NCBI RefSeq assembly: GCF_024752355.1 | Contig: NZ_JANTHZ010000001.1 | Coordinates: 372,001 to 436,000, forward strand | Reading direction: 5' to 3' | Length of the DNA: 64,000 bases | Origin: Ancylobacter mangrovi | GTDB taxonomy: Bacteria > Pseudomonadota > Alphaproteobacteria > Rhizobiales > Xanthobacteraceae | Part shown: piece by piece, positions 10,347 to 17,611 of the stretch | How the letters are laid out: each line of letters begins with the position of its first letter | How positions within the stretch are numbered: position 1 is the first letter of the stretch | The notes under the pieces: generated by a model | The model's input: the letters and a program-made list of their open reading frames with translations, nothing else | Databases searched by the model: none | Told to the model about the DNA's origin: nothing | Made by a program: the position numbers and the translations under genes

Positions 10347-11972
10347 ATGTCCGCGAACGAGATGACACCGATATCGCCCGCCCGCATCGGCATGCGTCCG
10401 ACGTTGTGGACGCGGGGCGACTGGAATGCCCTGTTCGGCTTCGGCACCAACATCCTCGTCAACATGCTGGTGCTGACGGGCCTGCTGCAGTTCGTGCTGA
10501 AGATGCCGCCGGAGATCGTGTTCGGGCGCATCCTGCCGGCGGTCGGGCTGATGATGTTCCTGTCGACGGCCTATTACGCCTTTCTCGGCTACCAGCTCGC
10601 CAGGAAGACCGGGCGCGACGACGTCTGCGCCCTGCCCTCGGGCATCAGCGTGCCGCACATGTTCGTCGTCACCTTCGTGATCATGCTGCCGATCGGTGCC
10701 TCGACCGGCGACCCGATCCAGGGCTGGGAGGCGGGCCTCGTCTGGGTGTTCTTCCAGAGCTTTATCCTGATGATCGGCGGCTTCGTCGCCCCCTATATCC
10801 GGCGCATCACGCCGCGCGCCGCACTGCTCGGCACGCTGGCGGGCGTGTCCATCGCCTTCATCTCCATGCGCCCCGCCTTCGAGATCTTCGCCACGCCGGT
10901 GATCGGCCTCACCTGCTTCGCCGTCATCATGGTGAGCTGGTTCGGCGGGGTGAAGTACCCGAAGGGCATCCCCGCCGGCCTCGTCGCCATCGCGGTCGGC
11001 ATGGTCATCGCCTGGGGGTCGAACATCTTCGGGCTCGGCTATGGCGGCATGAGCCTCGCCAATGTCGGCGACGCGGTGGCGAATTTCGGCTTCGAGATCC
11101 CGCTGCCGGCCCTCGACCACGTCTTCCACGGCTTCCGCTATCTCGGCGTCATCCTCGTCACTGCGATCCCGTTCGGCATCTACGACCTCGTCGAGGCGAT
11201 GGACAATGTGGAGAGCGCCGAGGCGGCGGGCGACCACTACCCGACCACGCGGGTGTTGACCGCCGACGGCGTGGTCAGCCTGATCGGCTGCCTGATGGGC
11301 AACCCGTTCATCAACGCGGTCTATATCGGCCACCCGGGCTGGAAGTCGATGGGCGGGCGCATCGGCTATTCCGCCGCCACCGGGCTGATGGTGATCGTCC
11401 TCGCCTGGTTCGGCGTCATCGCGCTGCTGCTGGCGCTGATCCCGGTGGTCGCGATCTCGCCGATCCTGCTCTACATCGGCATGCTCATCGGCGCGCAGGC
11501 GTTCCAGACCACGCCGAGCCGCCACGCGCCCGCCGTCGTGCTGGCGCTCAGCCCCCACCTCGCCGCCTGGGCGAAGCTGCTGATCGACAACTCGCTCGGC
11601 CTCGCCGGCACCTCGGCCGCCGCCATCGGCTTCGACAAGCTCGGCTCGGTCGGCGTACTCTATCACGGGCTGGAGGTGATGGGCGGCGGCGCGATCCTGG
11701 TCGGGCTGGTGCTCGGCGCCATCGCCGTGTTCGTCATCGAGCGTAAGTTCGTCCACGCCTCCGCCTTCGCGCTTGCGGGCGCGGTGCTCACCTTCTTCGG
11801 CTTCATGCATGGCGAGATGGTGGGCATCGCGGTCACGCCGGGCGTCTCGCTCGCCTATGTCATGGTCGCCGGCCTGCTGTTCGCCTGCTCCCGCTACGCC
11901 GTGCCCGAGAGCCTGCCGGCGGAAGCGCGCGGCGCCGAGCCCGAGGGCGCGCAGCCCGCGCCGGCGGAATAG
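10347..11972 (+). CDS. NCS2-type (xanthine/uracil/AzgA-like) permease
   Basis: This integral membrane protein of about 541 residues has 12 or more hydrophobic segments. The region from DLVEAMDNVESAEAAGDHY to the Gly-rich SMGGRIGYSAATG resembles the substrate-binding half of AzgA-type purine permeases in the NCS2 family. The usual transport motif is altered: where AzgA proteins have an acidic ES pair, this one reads GHPGW. The substrate is therefore not predictable, but location 120 bases after a biuret-hydrolase-like gene suggests a ureide, triazine or nucleobase. ATG 10347 has GGGGA eight bases upstream; ATG 10332 is an alternative with no site. It is longer than most NCS2 proteins (about 430-480). 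Confidence 0.75.
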   Translation: MSANEMTPISPARIGMRPTLWTRGDWNALFGFGTNILVNMLVLTGLLQFVLKMPPEIVFGRILPAVGLMMFLSTAYYAFLGYQLARKTGRDDVCALPSGISVPHMFVVTFVIMLPIGASTGDPIQGWEAGLVWVFFQSFILMIGGFVAPYIRRITPRAALLGTLAGVSIAFISMRPAFEIFATPVIGLTCFAVIMVSWFGGVKYPKGIPAGLVAIAVGMVIAWGSNIFGLGYGGMSLANVGDAVANFGFEIPLPALDHVFHGFRYLGVILVTAIPFGIYDLVEAMDNVESAEAAGDHYPTTRVLTADGVVSLIGCLMGNPFINAVYIGHPGWKSMGGRIGYSAATGLMVIVLAWFGVIALLLALIPVVAISPILLYIGMLIGAQAFQTTPSRHAPAVVLALSPHLAAWAKLLIDNSLGLAGTSAAAIGFDKLGSVGVLYHGLEVMGGGAILVGLVLGAIAVFVIERKFVHASAFALAGAVLTFFGFMHGEMVGIAVTPGVSLAYVMVAGLLFACSRYAVPESLPAEARGAEPEGAQPAPAE

Positions 11973-12197
11973 GCGCGGCATCGGCTCTTGCGCTTCGGCC
12001 GGGGGGCACGGAGCGACTTGAGGCGGCGCGGGTCATCTCCCTGGATGGCCCGCGCCACTTCCGCCTGCGGAGTGCCCCTTCGTAACTTTCATTCTGCTGA
12101 GGGCCGAGCTGTGCTCTGCTGTCCTCGCCGGCGGGCGCACCCTGCCGGCCGGGGCCGCTGCGCGGCCGCGTCCACACTGGCTTGAAAGGCTTTGATC

Positions 12198-12722
12198 ATG
12201 TCGATCTTGAAAAAGGGACTTGCCGGCACGCCGGTGAAGATTCTCCAGGAGAAGCTTGGTGTCCCGGCCGATGGCCGGTTCGGGCCCCAGACGGAGGAGG
12301 CGCTCAAGGCGTATCAGAAGGAGCACGGGCTGGGCACCGACGGCATCGCCGGTCCCGACACCTTCGCCTCGCTCGGCCTTTACGAGCTCGTCCTGCTGAA
12401 GGTGGGCTCCTCGGGCGAGACGGTGAAGAAGCTTCAATCGGCCCTCGGCATCGCCACCGACGGCAAGTTCGGCGCCGGCACCGCCAAGGCGGTGAAGACC
12501 TACCAGGCCGCCAACGGGCTCGAGGCGGACGGCTTCGCCGGCCCCGCGACGCTCGCCAAGCTGGCCGTTTTCACGGAAATCACCCCGGCGGTGATTTCGA
12601 AATCGCAGATCGACCCCGGCGCGGCGCCGGCGCCGCAGGCGCCGGACGAGACGCCGGTGGCGGAGGCCGCCGAGGCGCCGCCGAAGAGCATCTGGGCGAC
12701 CATCAAAGGTTTCTTCAGCTGA
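12198..12722 (+). CDS. protein with two peptidoglycan-binding (PG_binding_1) repeats
   Basis: The 174-residue protein has two PG_binding_1 repeats: residues about 10-60 (VKILQEKLGVPADGRFGPQT) and 75-125 (VKKLQSALGIATDGKFGAGT). Each has the three-helix D-G-x-F-G-xx-T signature. An Ala/Pro-rich linker follows and the chain ends in an aromatic, amphipathic segment (KSIWATIKGFFS). There is no signal peptide, which is odd for a cell-wall binding protein; the N-terminus MSILKKGL could be a weak membrane-seeking helix. GAAAGG precedes the ATG at 12198. It may be exported by another route, act in the cytoplasm, or be released on lysis. No catalytic domain is attached. Confidence 0.8.
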   Translation: MSILKKGLAGTPVKILQEKLGVPADGRFGPQTEEALKAYQKEHGLGTDGIAGPDTFASLGLYELVLLKVGSSGETVKKLQSALGIATDGKFGAGTAKAVKTYQAANGLEADGFAGPATLAKLAVFTEITPAVISKSQIDPGAAPAPQAPDETPVAEAAEAPPKSIWATIKGFFS

Positions 12723-12780
12723 CGGGCCGGCCATCGGATGCCATCATCCGGTGGCCTTCCCTCCTCCTGTCGAGACATCC

Positions 12781-13134
12781 ATGTCCCTGCTGCTCAAGTT
12801 CGACCTCGAAACCTTCGGCGAGCCTGAAGAGACCGCGCCGCTGCCCGAGCGCATCGTCGCCGGCAATCCGCGCCATCTCACCTGGAACTTCGAGACGCTG
12901 CCGGACGGCGCGCTGTTCGCCGGGGTGTGGGAATCCTCGCCCGGCGCCTGGCGGGTCGACTACGAGGAATGGGAGTTCTGCACCCTGACCGCCGGCGTCT
13001 CGATCCTGCACGAGGACGGCGCCGCCCCGGTGCGGCTGCAGGCGGGCGACAGCTTCGTCATCCGGCCCGGTTTCAAGGGCATCTGGGAAGTCGTCGAGAC
13101 GACGCGCAAACTTTACGTCATCCGCCTGATCTGA
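12781..13134 (+). CDS. cupin domain protein (DUF861 type)
   Basis: This 117-residue single-domain protein matches the cupin_3 (DUF861) family: a WRVDYEEWEFCTLTAG strand region, then LQAGDSFVIRPGFKGIWEVVE. Family members include ureidoglycine aminohydrolase and many small proteins without known function. The conserved Glu and the FVIRPGFKGIWE pattern are present, but the usual metal-binding His cluster is sparse, so enzymatic activity is uncertain. ATG 12781 has no strong ribosome binding site; an in-frame GTG at 12751 would add ten residues. It sits 58 bases after the peptidoglycan-binding gene on the same strand. Confidence 0.75.
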   Translation: MSLLLKFDLETFGEPEETAPLPERIVAGNPRHLTWNFETLPDGALFAGVWESSPGAWRVDYEEWEFCTLTAGVSILHEDGAAPVRLQAGDSFVIRPGFKGIWEVVETTRKLYVIRLI

Positions 13135-13176
13135 GAAACTTCGTATTGCGTGCGCCTCAACACGGAAGGTGTCGAT

Positions 13177-13503
13177 ATGCAGTACGATCGCATACGCAGC
13201 GCATCCTCCCTTTCCTTGCAACATCTTGCCCTGCCGCATCTTGCGTTGCCGTCTCTTGCCACGGCCGCCGTTCTGCTGCTGGCGACCGCCGGCAGCGCGG
13301 CGGCGGACTGCACCTGCCGCGCGGGCGGGCGCGACTACCAGCTCGGCCAGCGCGTATGCCTCTCGGGCCCCTCCGGCCCGCGCATGGCGGTGTGCGGCAT
13401 GAACGAGAACGTCTCGAGCTGGATCTTCGCCAAGGAGCCGTGCAACGTCTCCCTGCGGCGCGCCCCGCTGCGCCTCGCCGCGAGCTCCGTTCCGCTGCAC
13501 TGA
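13177..13503 (+). CDS. small secreted cysteine-containing protein, function unknown
   Basis: The 108-residue product has an N-terminal signal peptide with a hydrophobic core (LATAAVLLLATAGSAAA) ending before DCTCRAGG. The mature part of about 65 residues has Cys at DCTC, RVCL, VCGM and EPCN, suggesting disulfides in the periplasm or outside the cell. A DYQLGQRVCL segment and a C-terminal basic stretch stand out. I do not recognise a named domain. GGAAGG lies seven bases before the ATG at 13177; an upstream in-frame start at 13150 is less likely. It precedes another secreted unknown and an RNase T2, so these may form an exported group. Confidence 0.65.
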   Translation: MQYDRIRSASSLSLQHLALPHLALPSLATAAVLLLATAGSAAADCTCRAGGRDYQLGQRVCLSGPSGPRMAVCGMNENVSSWIFAKEPCNVSLRRAPLRLAASSVPLH

Positions 13504-13601
13504 CCGCAGGGCGCGGATTTTGCGCCCGATGTTGCGCGCTCGTCCTTGACCGGTGGCGGGGTGGGATGCATCGTCCGGCCAACGCATGGGAGAGGGCTGT
13601 C

Positions 13602-14162
13602 ATGGTCAAGGATCGGAGCCGGGGTTTGGGCGCCGCGACACGTTGGGCGACGGGGCTGCTGGCGAGCGCGGCGCTGCTGGTCGGGTCCGCCGGCACGGGG
13701 CACGCGGCAAGCTTCCTCGAGAAGAACTTCTGGCTTTCCGGCCCGAACTACAGCGGCAACGTGCCGTCCTGCGACCTGCCGGCCGCGCTCTCGCGAATCC
13801 AGAAGCACTTCGCCGAGACCGAATCGAAGTACTGGAACTCGTCGCTGCAGATCGATTCTTTCGACCGCATCCACCAGATCGCCTTCCGGCCCTGGGGCGA
13901 GGAGTACATTCCGCGCCGCTATTGCGCCGCCGATGTCGTCATCTCCGGCGAGACCACGGCCGCGACGCCCTACGCCACCAGCCAGTATGTCGGCGGCAAG
14001 GTCGGCGCGCCGCCGGTGATGCACGGCACCCGCCACCGCATCTACTACTCGCTGGTCGAGGATGGCGGCTTCCTGGGCTTCTCCTGGGGCGTCGAATGGT
14101 GCATCGACGGGCTCGACCGTTCCTGGACCTACGCGCCGCACTGCCGCATGGCGCTGCCGTGA
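13602..14162 (+). CDS. secreted hypothetical protein translationally coupled to RNase T2
   Basis: The 186-residue protein has a twin-basic N-terminus, a hydrophobic core (GLLASAALLVGSAGTGHA) and likely cleavage near GHAAS. The mature part contains four Cys (PSC, RYC, EWC, HC), many Tyr and Trp, and a conserved-looking SFDRIHQIAFRPWGEEYIPR segment. I do not recognise a domain. Its TGA overlaps the GTG of the RNase T2 gene as GTGA, so the two are almost certainly made together. A role as partner, chaperone or inhibitor of the nuclease is inference from this coupling alone. GGGAGAGGG precedes the ATG at 13602. Confidence 0.75.
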   Translation: MVKDRSRGLGAATRWATGLLASAALLVGSAGTGHAASFLEKNFWLSGPNYSGNVPSCDLPAALSRIQKHFAETESKYWNSSLQIDSFDRIHQIAFRPWGEEYIPRRYCAADVVISGETTAATPYATSQYVGGKVGAPPVMHGTRHRIYYSLVEDGGFLGFSWGVEWCIDGLDRSWTYAPHCRMALP

Positions 14163-14815
14163 GTCCAGCCGAGGTGGCGCGGCGCCTCGGCGCCGCGTTT
14201 CTTCTGCTCGCCGCCCTGTCGGCCTCGGCCCGGGCGGAAGGCGAACCGGGCCGGTTCGATCACTACGTCCTCTCCCTTTCCTGGTCGCCGACCTATTGCC
14301 AGACGGCGCAGGCCGAGCCCGCGCAGTGCGACCGTGCGCGCCCCTTCGCCTTCGTGGTGCACGGGCTGTGGCCGCAATATGCGCGCGGCTGGCCCGAGTT
14401 CTGCCAGCGCCCTGCGCCCTATGTTCCCGAGCCGGTGCTGCGCGGCGTGCTCGACATCATGCCCAGCCGCAACCTCGCCCTGCATGAGTGGCGCCGGCAC
14501 GGCACCTGTTCCGGGCTCGACGCCACCGCCTATTTCACCACGCTGCGCCGCGCCTTCGGCGAGGTGACGATCCCCGCGCAGTTCCGCCATCTCGACACCT
14601 ATCGCACCGTCACGCCGGGCGAGGTGGAGAGCGCGTTCCGCGCCGCCAATCCGGGGCTCGCCGCCGACATGATCGCGGTCGACTGCGACGGACGGCGCCT
14701 GACCGAGGTGCAGATCTGCCTCGACCGCTCGCTCGGCTTCACCTCCTGCACCGAGGTCGACCGCCGTGCCTGCCGCGCCGCGCGCATCGTCATGCCGCCG
14801 ACGCGCGGCGGCTGA
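14159..14815 (+). CDS. ribonuclease T2 family protein, exported
   Basis: This is a 218-residue secreted acid-type endoribonuclease that would cleave single-stranded RNA through a 2',3'-cyclic phosphate. A signal peptide (LGAAFLLLAALSASARA) ends near residue 26. Both catalytic signatures are complete: FVVHGLWPQY with His68 and HEWRRHGTCSG with Glu110 and His114. Multiple Cys fit the disulfide pattern of the fold. The GTG at 14159 overlaps the stop of the upstream secreted gene. In proteobacteria such enzymes are periplasmic or secreted scavengers of RNA, but toxin-like roles are known for some. The start is fixed by the signal peptide and the overlap. Confidence 0.92.
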   Translation: MSPAEVARRLGAAFLLLAALSASARAEGEPGRFDHYVLSLSWSPTYCQTAQAEPAQCDRARPFAFVVHGLWPQYARGWPEFCQRPAPYVPEPVLRGVLDIMPSRNLALHEWRRHGTCSGLDATAYFTTLRRAFGEVTIPAQFRHLDTYRTVTPGEVESAFRAANPGLAADMIAVDCDGRRLTEVQICLDRSLGFTSCTEVDRRACRAARIVMPPTRGG

Positions 14816-14832
14816 ACCGCCGGACCCATGCC

Positions 14833-15702
14833 ATGAACTACCGCCACGCCTTCCATGCCGGCAATTTCGCCGATGTCGTCAAGCATGTCGCTCTGGCGCG
14901 CATCCTTGCCTATCTCGGGCGCAAGGATGCGCCCTATCGCGTCATCGACATCCATGCCGGCGCCGGCTTCTACGATCTCGCGGGCGAGGAAGCCGGGCGC
15001 ACCGGGGAATGGCGCGGGGGCATCGGCGCCGTGCTCGGGGCGACGTTCACCCCCGAGGTCGCCGCCCTGCTGGCGCCATGGCTCGACGCGGTGCGGGCGC
15101 TCAATCCGGCCGGACCGGACACGGCCCCCGGGGCGCTGCGCTTCTATCCCGGCTCGCCGCTGATCGCCCTCGCGCTGACCCGGCCGCAGGACCGGCTGCT
15201 GTTCTGCGAGACCGTGCCCGAGGTGCGCGGCGCGCTGGAGGCGGCGGTCGGCCGCGAGCCGCGCGCCAAGGTGCTGGCCGTCGACGGGTGGCAGGCGCTC
15301 CACGCCTATCTGCCGCCGAAGGAGCGGCGCGGCGTAGTGCTGGTCGACCCGCCCTTCGAGGACCCGCACGAGTTTCCACGCATGGCCGACGCCCTCGTCG
15401 AGGCGCACCGGCGCTGGTCGGGCGGGATCTACGCGCTCTGGTACCCGATCAAGGACGTGCGCGCGGTGGATGCCTTCCGCCGGGCGATCGAGCGGGCGCG
15501 CATCCCGAAGACGCTGAACATCCAGTTCGACCTGCGGGCGGTGCGGCAGGCCGATGCGCTTTCCGGCTGCGGCCTCGTCATCGTCAACCCGCCCTTCACG
15601 CTGGCGGACGAGCTCCGACTGGTGCTCGGCGCCCTCGCCCGCGTGCTCGCCACCGACGGCACCGGACGGGTGCGCGTCGGCTGGCTCACCCCGGAGCGCT
15701 GA
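14833..15702 (+). CDS. rlmJ: 23S rRNA (adenine(2030)-N(6))-methyltransferase RlmJ
   Basis: RlmJ methylates N6 of A2030 in 23S rRNA. The 289-residue protein starts with the family's typical MNYRHAFHAGNFADVVKH, and has an early acidic Asp-Ile-His segment for SAM binding, DPPFEDPHEF and a late VIVNPPF motif of the N6-methyltransferase type. It lies 17 bases after the RNase T2 stop and may be read from the same transcript. A 13-base direct repeat spans its stop codon. An unconnected ATG at 14828 lies in another frame. Length and motifs agree well with the family. Confidence 0.93.
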   Translation: MNYRHAFHAGNFADVVKHVALARILAYLGRKDAPYRVIDIHAGAGFYDLAGEEAGRTGEWRGGIGAVLGATFTPEVAALLAPWLDAVRALNPAGPDTAPGALRFYPGSPLIALALTRPQDRLLFCETVPEVRGALEAAVGREPRAKVLAVDGWQALHAYLPPKERRGVVLVDPPFEDPHEFPRMADALVEAHRRWSGGIYALWYPIKDVRAVDAFRRAIERARIPKTLNIQFDLRAVRQADALSGCGLVIVNPPFTLADELRLVLGALARVLATDGTGRVRVGWLTPER

Positions 15703-15721
15703 CGCCGAAGCGCTGACGCCG
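15695..15721 (+). repeat. 13-base tandem repeat at the rlmJ stop codon
   Basis: AGCGCTGACGCCG occurs at 15695-15707 and again at 15709-15721, one base apart, with a degenerate third copy after it. The first copy contains the rlmJ stop codon. It looks like replication slippage. A GACGCCGG/CCGGCGTC hairpin (15715-15722 with 15742-15749) begins in the second copy but lacks a T-run. Confidence 0.6.
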
Positions 15722-15903
15722 GTGTTGCTGACGCAAAAGCGCCGGCGTCGGTCGCCCGTCATCTCCCCGTCCTAGATTCCCCTTCCGCAACGCCTCGACA
15801 CCCTGATCGCGCCCCCGCTCACGCGCGCCCAGGGCGCGGGCGGGCGTTCGCGATCCGGCTCCCGCATGCGTCCGGCATCGGTCTTGCTTGATGGACAGGG
15901 GCT

Positions 15904-15960
15904 AGGAGATCCGGCGAATGGCAGGAGTCCATTCGGGGATGAGGAGAGCAGGCGAATGGC
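15904..15960 (+). promoter_or_regulatory. duplicated initiation region and switch-like hairpins in the cold-shock mRNA leader
   Basis: AGGAGATCCGGCGAATGGC (15904-15922) is repeated with three differences at 15942-15960, where the second copy is the true ribosome binding site and start codon of the cold-shock gene. Between them CCATTCG (15929-15935) can pair with CGAATGG at 15915-15921 or with CGAATGG at 15953-15959, which contains the ATG. The two seven-base-pair hairpins are mutually exclusive; the second hides the start codon and loops out the GAGGAG site. A temperature-dependent switch is an inference. Confidence 0.55.
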
Positions 15961-16171
15961 GACGACGGGTACCGTCAAGTTCTTCAACACCGAGAAGGGA
16001 TACGGCTTCATCCGTCCGGACGACGGAGGAAGGGATGTGTTCGTGCACGTTTCAGCCGTCACGCGCTCGGGCCTCGGCACGCTGGCGGAAGGACAGCGGG
16101 TGAGCTTCGAGGTCGAGCCGGACAAGCGGGGCAAGGGGCCCAAGGCCATCGACCTGCAGCTCGCCGACTGA
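15956..16171 (+). CDS. cold-shock domain protein (CspA family)
   Basis: The 71-residue protein is a single cold-shock domain that binds single-stranded RNA or DNA. RNP1 ([10 protein letters not shown]) and RNP2 (DVFVHVSAV) motifs are intact, preceded by [11 protein letters not shown]. Such proteins melt RNA secondary structure at low temperature or under stress. GAGGAGAG stands before the ATG at 15956; an upstream in-frame ATG at 15866 would add an unlikely 30-residue lead. The leader has a duplicated initiation region and alternative hairpins, described separately, which suggests post-transcriptional control. It is monocistronic with a 250-base upstream gap. Confidence 0.95.
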   Translation: MATTGTVKFFNTEKGYGFIRPDDGGRDVFVHVSAVTRSGLGTLAEGQRVSFEVEPDKRGKGPKAIDLQLAD

Positions 16172-16273
16172 TACGCCTCGCACGAAGCTGCGGCATACCG
16201 CCGTCGGCCGGCAGAGCGGCATGCCGATGACGACCAACGGCGACGCCGTCCCGCCTCGCTTGCGATGCATCCC

Positions 16274-16882
16274 ATGAAGCTACGTTCGTCACCCGCCTCG
16301 CCCTTCGGCCGCAAGGCCAAGATCGGGGCGGCCCTGTGCGGGATCGCCCTCGAGATCGAGCCCGCCGACACCACGGATCCCAAGGATTCGGTGCGCGCGC
16401 AGAACCCGCTCGGCAAGATTCCCGTGCTGCTGCGCGACGATGCGGCGCCGCTGTTCGATTCCCGGGTCATCCTCGACTATCTCGACGCCGAGGCCGGCGG
16501 CGGGTGCATCGTGCCGGCGGGCGGCGAGCCGCGCTTCGCGGCCCTCACCGCGCAGGCGCTGGCCGACGGGCTGATGGATGCCGCGCTGCTGCAGGTCTAC
16601 GAGGTGCGCTTCCGGCCCGAGCAGATCCGCAGCCCCGACTGGCTCGCCACCCAGGCGGGCAAGGTGGAGCGGGCGCTGGCGGCGTTCGAGGCCGCGCCGC
16701 CGGCCGCGGGGAACGTCTCCGCGCCGGCCCATGTCGGGGAGATCGCCCTCGCCTGCGCGCTCGGCTATCTCGACCTGCGCTTCGAAGGCGCCTGGCGCGC
16801 CGGCCACCCCGCGCTGGTGAGCTGGCTGAACAGCTTCGCTGCACGCGTGCCCGCTTTCGAGGCAACGCGCTTCCACGGCTGA
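16274..16882 (+). CDS. glutathione S-transferase family protein
   Basis: A cytosolic GST-fold protein of about 202 residues. The N-terminal thioredoxin-like domain begins MKLRSSPASPFGRKA, with the SPFGRK active-site region common in bacterial YibF-like GSTs, and contains GKIPVLLRDD with the cis-Pro and FDSRVILDYLD. The C-terminal helical domain ends near FAARVPAFEATRF. Substrate cannot be predicted; members conjugate or reduce electrophiles or act as non-catalytic binders. ATG 16274 is chosen because homologues start at this strand; ATG 16265 is three codons upstream. It converges with an outer membrane protein gene across a shared terminator. Confidence 0.88.
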   Translation: MKLRSSPASPFGRKAKIGAALCGIALEIEPADTTDPKDSVRAQNPLGKIPVLLRDDAAPLFDSRVILDYLDAEAGGGCIVPAGGEPRFAALTAQALADGLMDAALLQVYEVRFRPEQIRSPDWLATQAGKVERALAAFEAAPPAAGNVSAPAHVGEIALACALGYLDLRFEGAWRAGHPALVSWLNSFAARVPAFEATRFHG

Positions 16883-16902
16883 CGCGCCGCGCAAACGAAA
16901 AA

Positions 16903-16924
16903 CCCCGGGCGTCGCCGCCCGGGG
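16903..16924 (-). terminator. intrinsic terminator, bidirectional, mainly for the outer membrane gene
   Basis: CCCCGGGCG (16903-16911) pairs with CGCCCGGGG (16916-16924) over a TCGC loop. On the minus strand the hairpin is followed by TTTTTCGTTT, a classic terminator for the gene ending at 16967. On the plus strand only TCTTCG follows, which is a weaker signal for the GST gene. Confidence 0.85.
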
Positions 16925-16966
16925 TCTTCGAGATCGGATCGATCGACGGCCGCGAGGGCCGGCGGA

Positions 16967-17611
16967 TCAGAACTTGTAGTTGATGCCGGCGCGCACGACG
17001 TTGGCGGTCAGGCCGCTCTTCACGCCGATGCTGTCGTAGTAGTCCTCGCCGAGATCCATGTAGAGGTACTCGGCCTTGACGGTCCAGTTGTTCGTCAGGC
17101 CGTACTCGACGCCGCCACCGACGGTCCAGCCGACGGCGGTGTTATCCGAGGACAGGCCGAGGTTGGAGTTCTTGACCTCGTTATGACCCCAGGCGAGACC
17201 GCCGGTCACGTAGGGCAGCACGTTGTCGAACGCGTAGCCGAGGCGGGCGCGCACGGTGCCGAAATAGTCCATCTTGGACTCGTAGCCATAGGCGTCGTCC
17301 TTGATGTCCGAACCCTGGAAGTCGGCCTCGGCGCCCAGCACGACATTGTTGCCGAACTGGTAGTTCACGCCGATCTGGCCGCCGCCGAGGAAGCCGTCGG
17401 GGTCGAGGCCGAGCGTGGAAGCCCCGCCCTCGCCCGAACCCCAGGCGTAGCCGGCGTTGGCACCGAGATAGAAACCGGTCCAGGTAAAGGCGGGCTCGGC
17501 CACAACCACCGGGGCCTTGGTCGGATAAGCCTGCGGCAGGTCGGCAGCGAAGGCCGGCGCCGCGACGAGAAGGGCAGCGGCGGCCATGCCCGAGCGGATG
17601 ATCGTGTTCAT
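16967..17611 (-). CDS. outer membrane beta-barrel protein, Omp25/31 family (paralogue 1)
   Basis: The 214-residue protein has a signal peptide (GMAAAALLVAAPAFA) cleaved before ADLP, then FTWTGFYLGANAGYAWG, repeated Gly- and Tyr-rich strands with WTVGGGVEYGL and WTVKAEYLYMDLG, and a terminal strand ending AGINYKF with the C-terminal Phe needed for BAM assembly. It is a small eight-strand porin-like barrel typical of Hyphomicrobiales. The ATG at 17611 follows GGAGAG; a longer in-frame start at 17770 would hide the signal peptide. It has its own terminator and is separated by 357 bases from a paralogue, so the two are independently transcribed. Confidence 0.9.
   Translation of the reverse strand: MNTIIRSGMAAAALLVAAPAFAADLPQAYPTKAPVVVAEPAFTWTGFYLGANAGYAWGSGEGGASTLGLDPDGFLGGGQIGVNYQFGNNVVLGAEADFQGSDIKDDAYGYESKMDYFGTVRARLGYAFDNVLPYVTGGLAWGHNEVKNSNLGLSSDNTAVGWTVGGGVEYGLTNNWTVKAEYLYMDLGEDYYDSIGVKSGLTANVVRAGINYKF

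Noticed and set aside
13553..15702. Long overlapping plus-strand frames that would join the secreted protein, RNase T2 and RlmJ regions
   Set aside because: Each conserved protein occupies only the end of a long open frame; the true starts (13602, 14159, 14833) are set by signal peptides, overlaps and family alignments. There is no fusion protein or frameshift.
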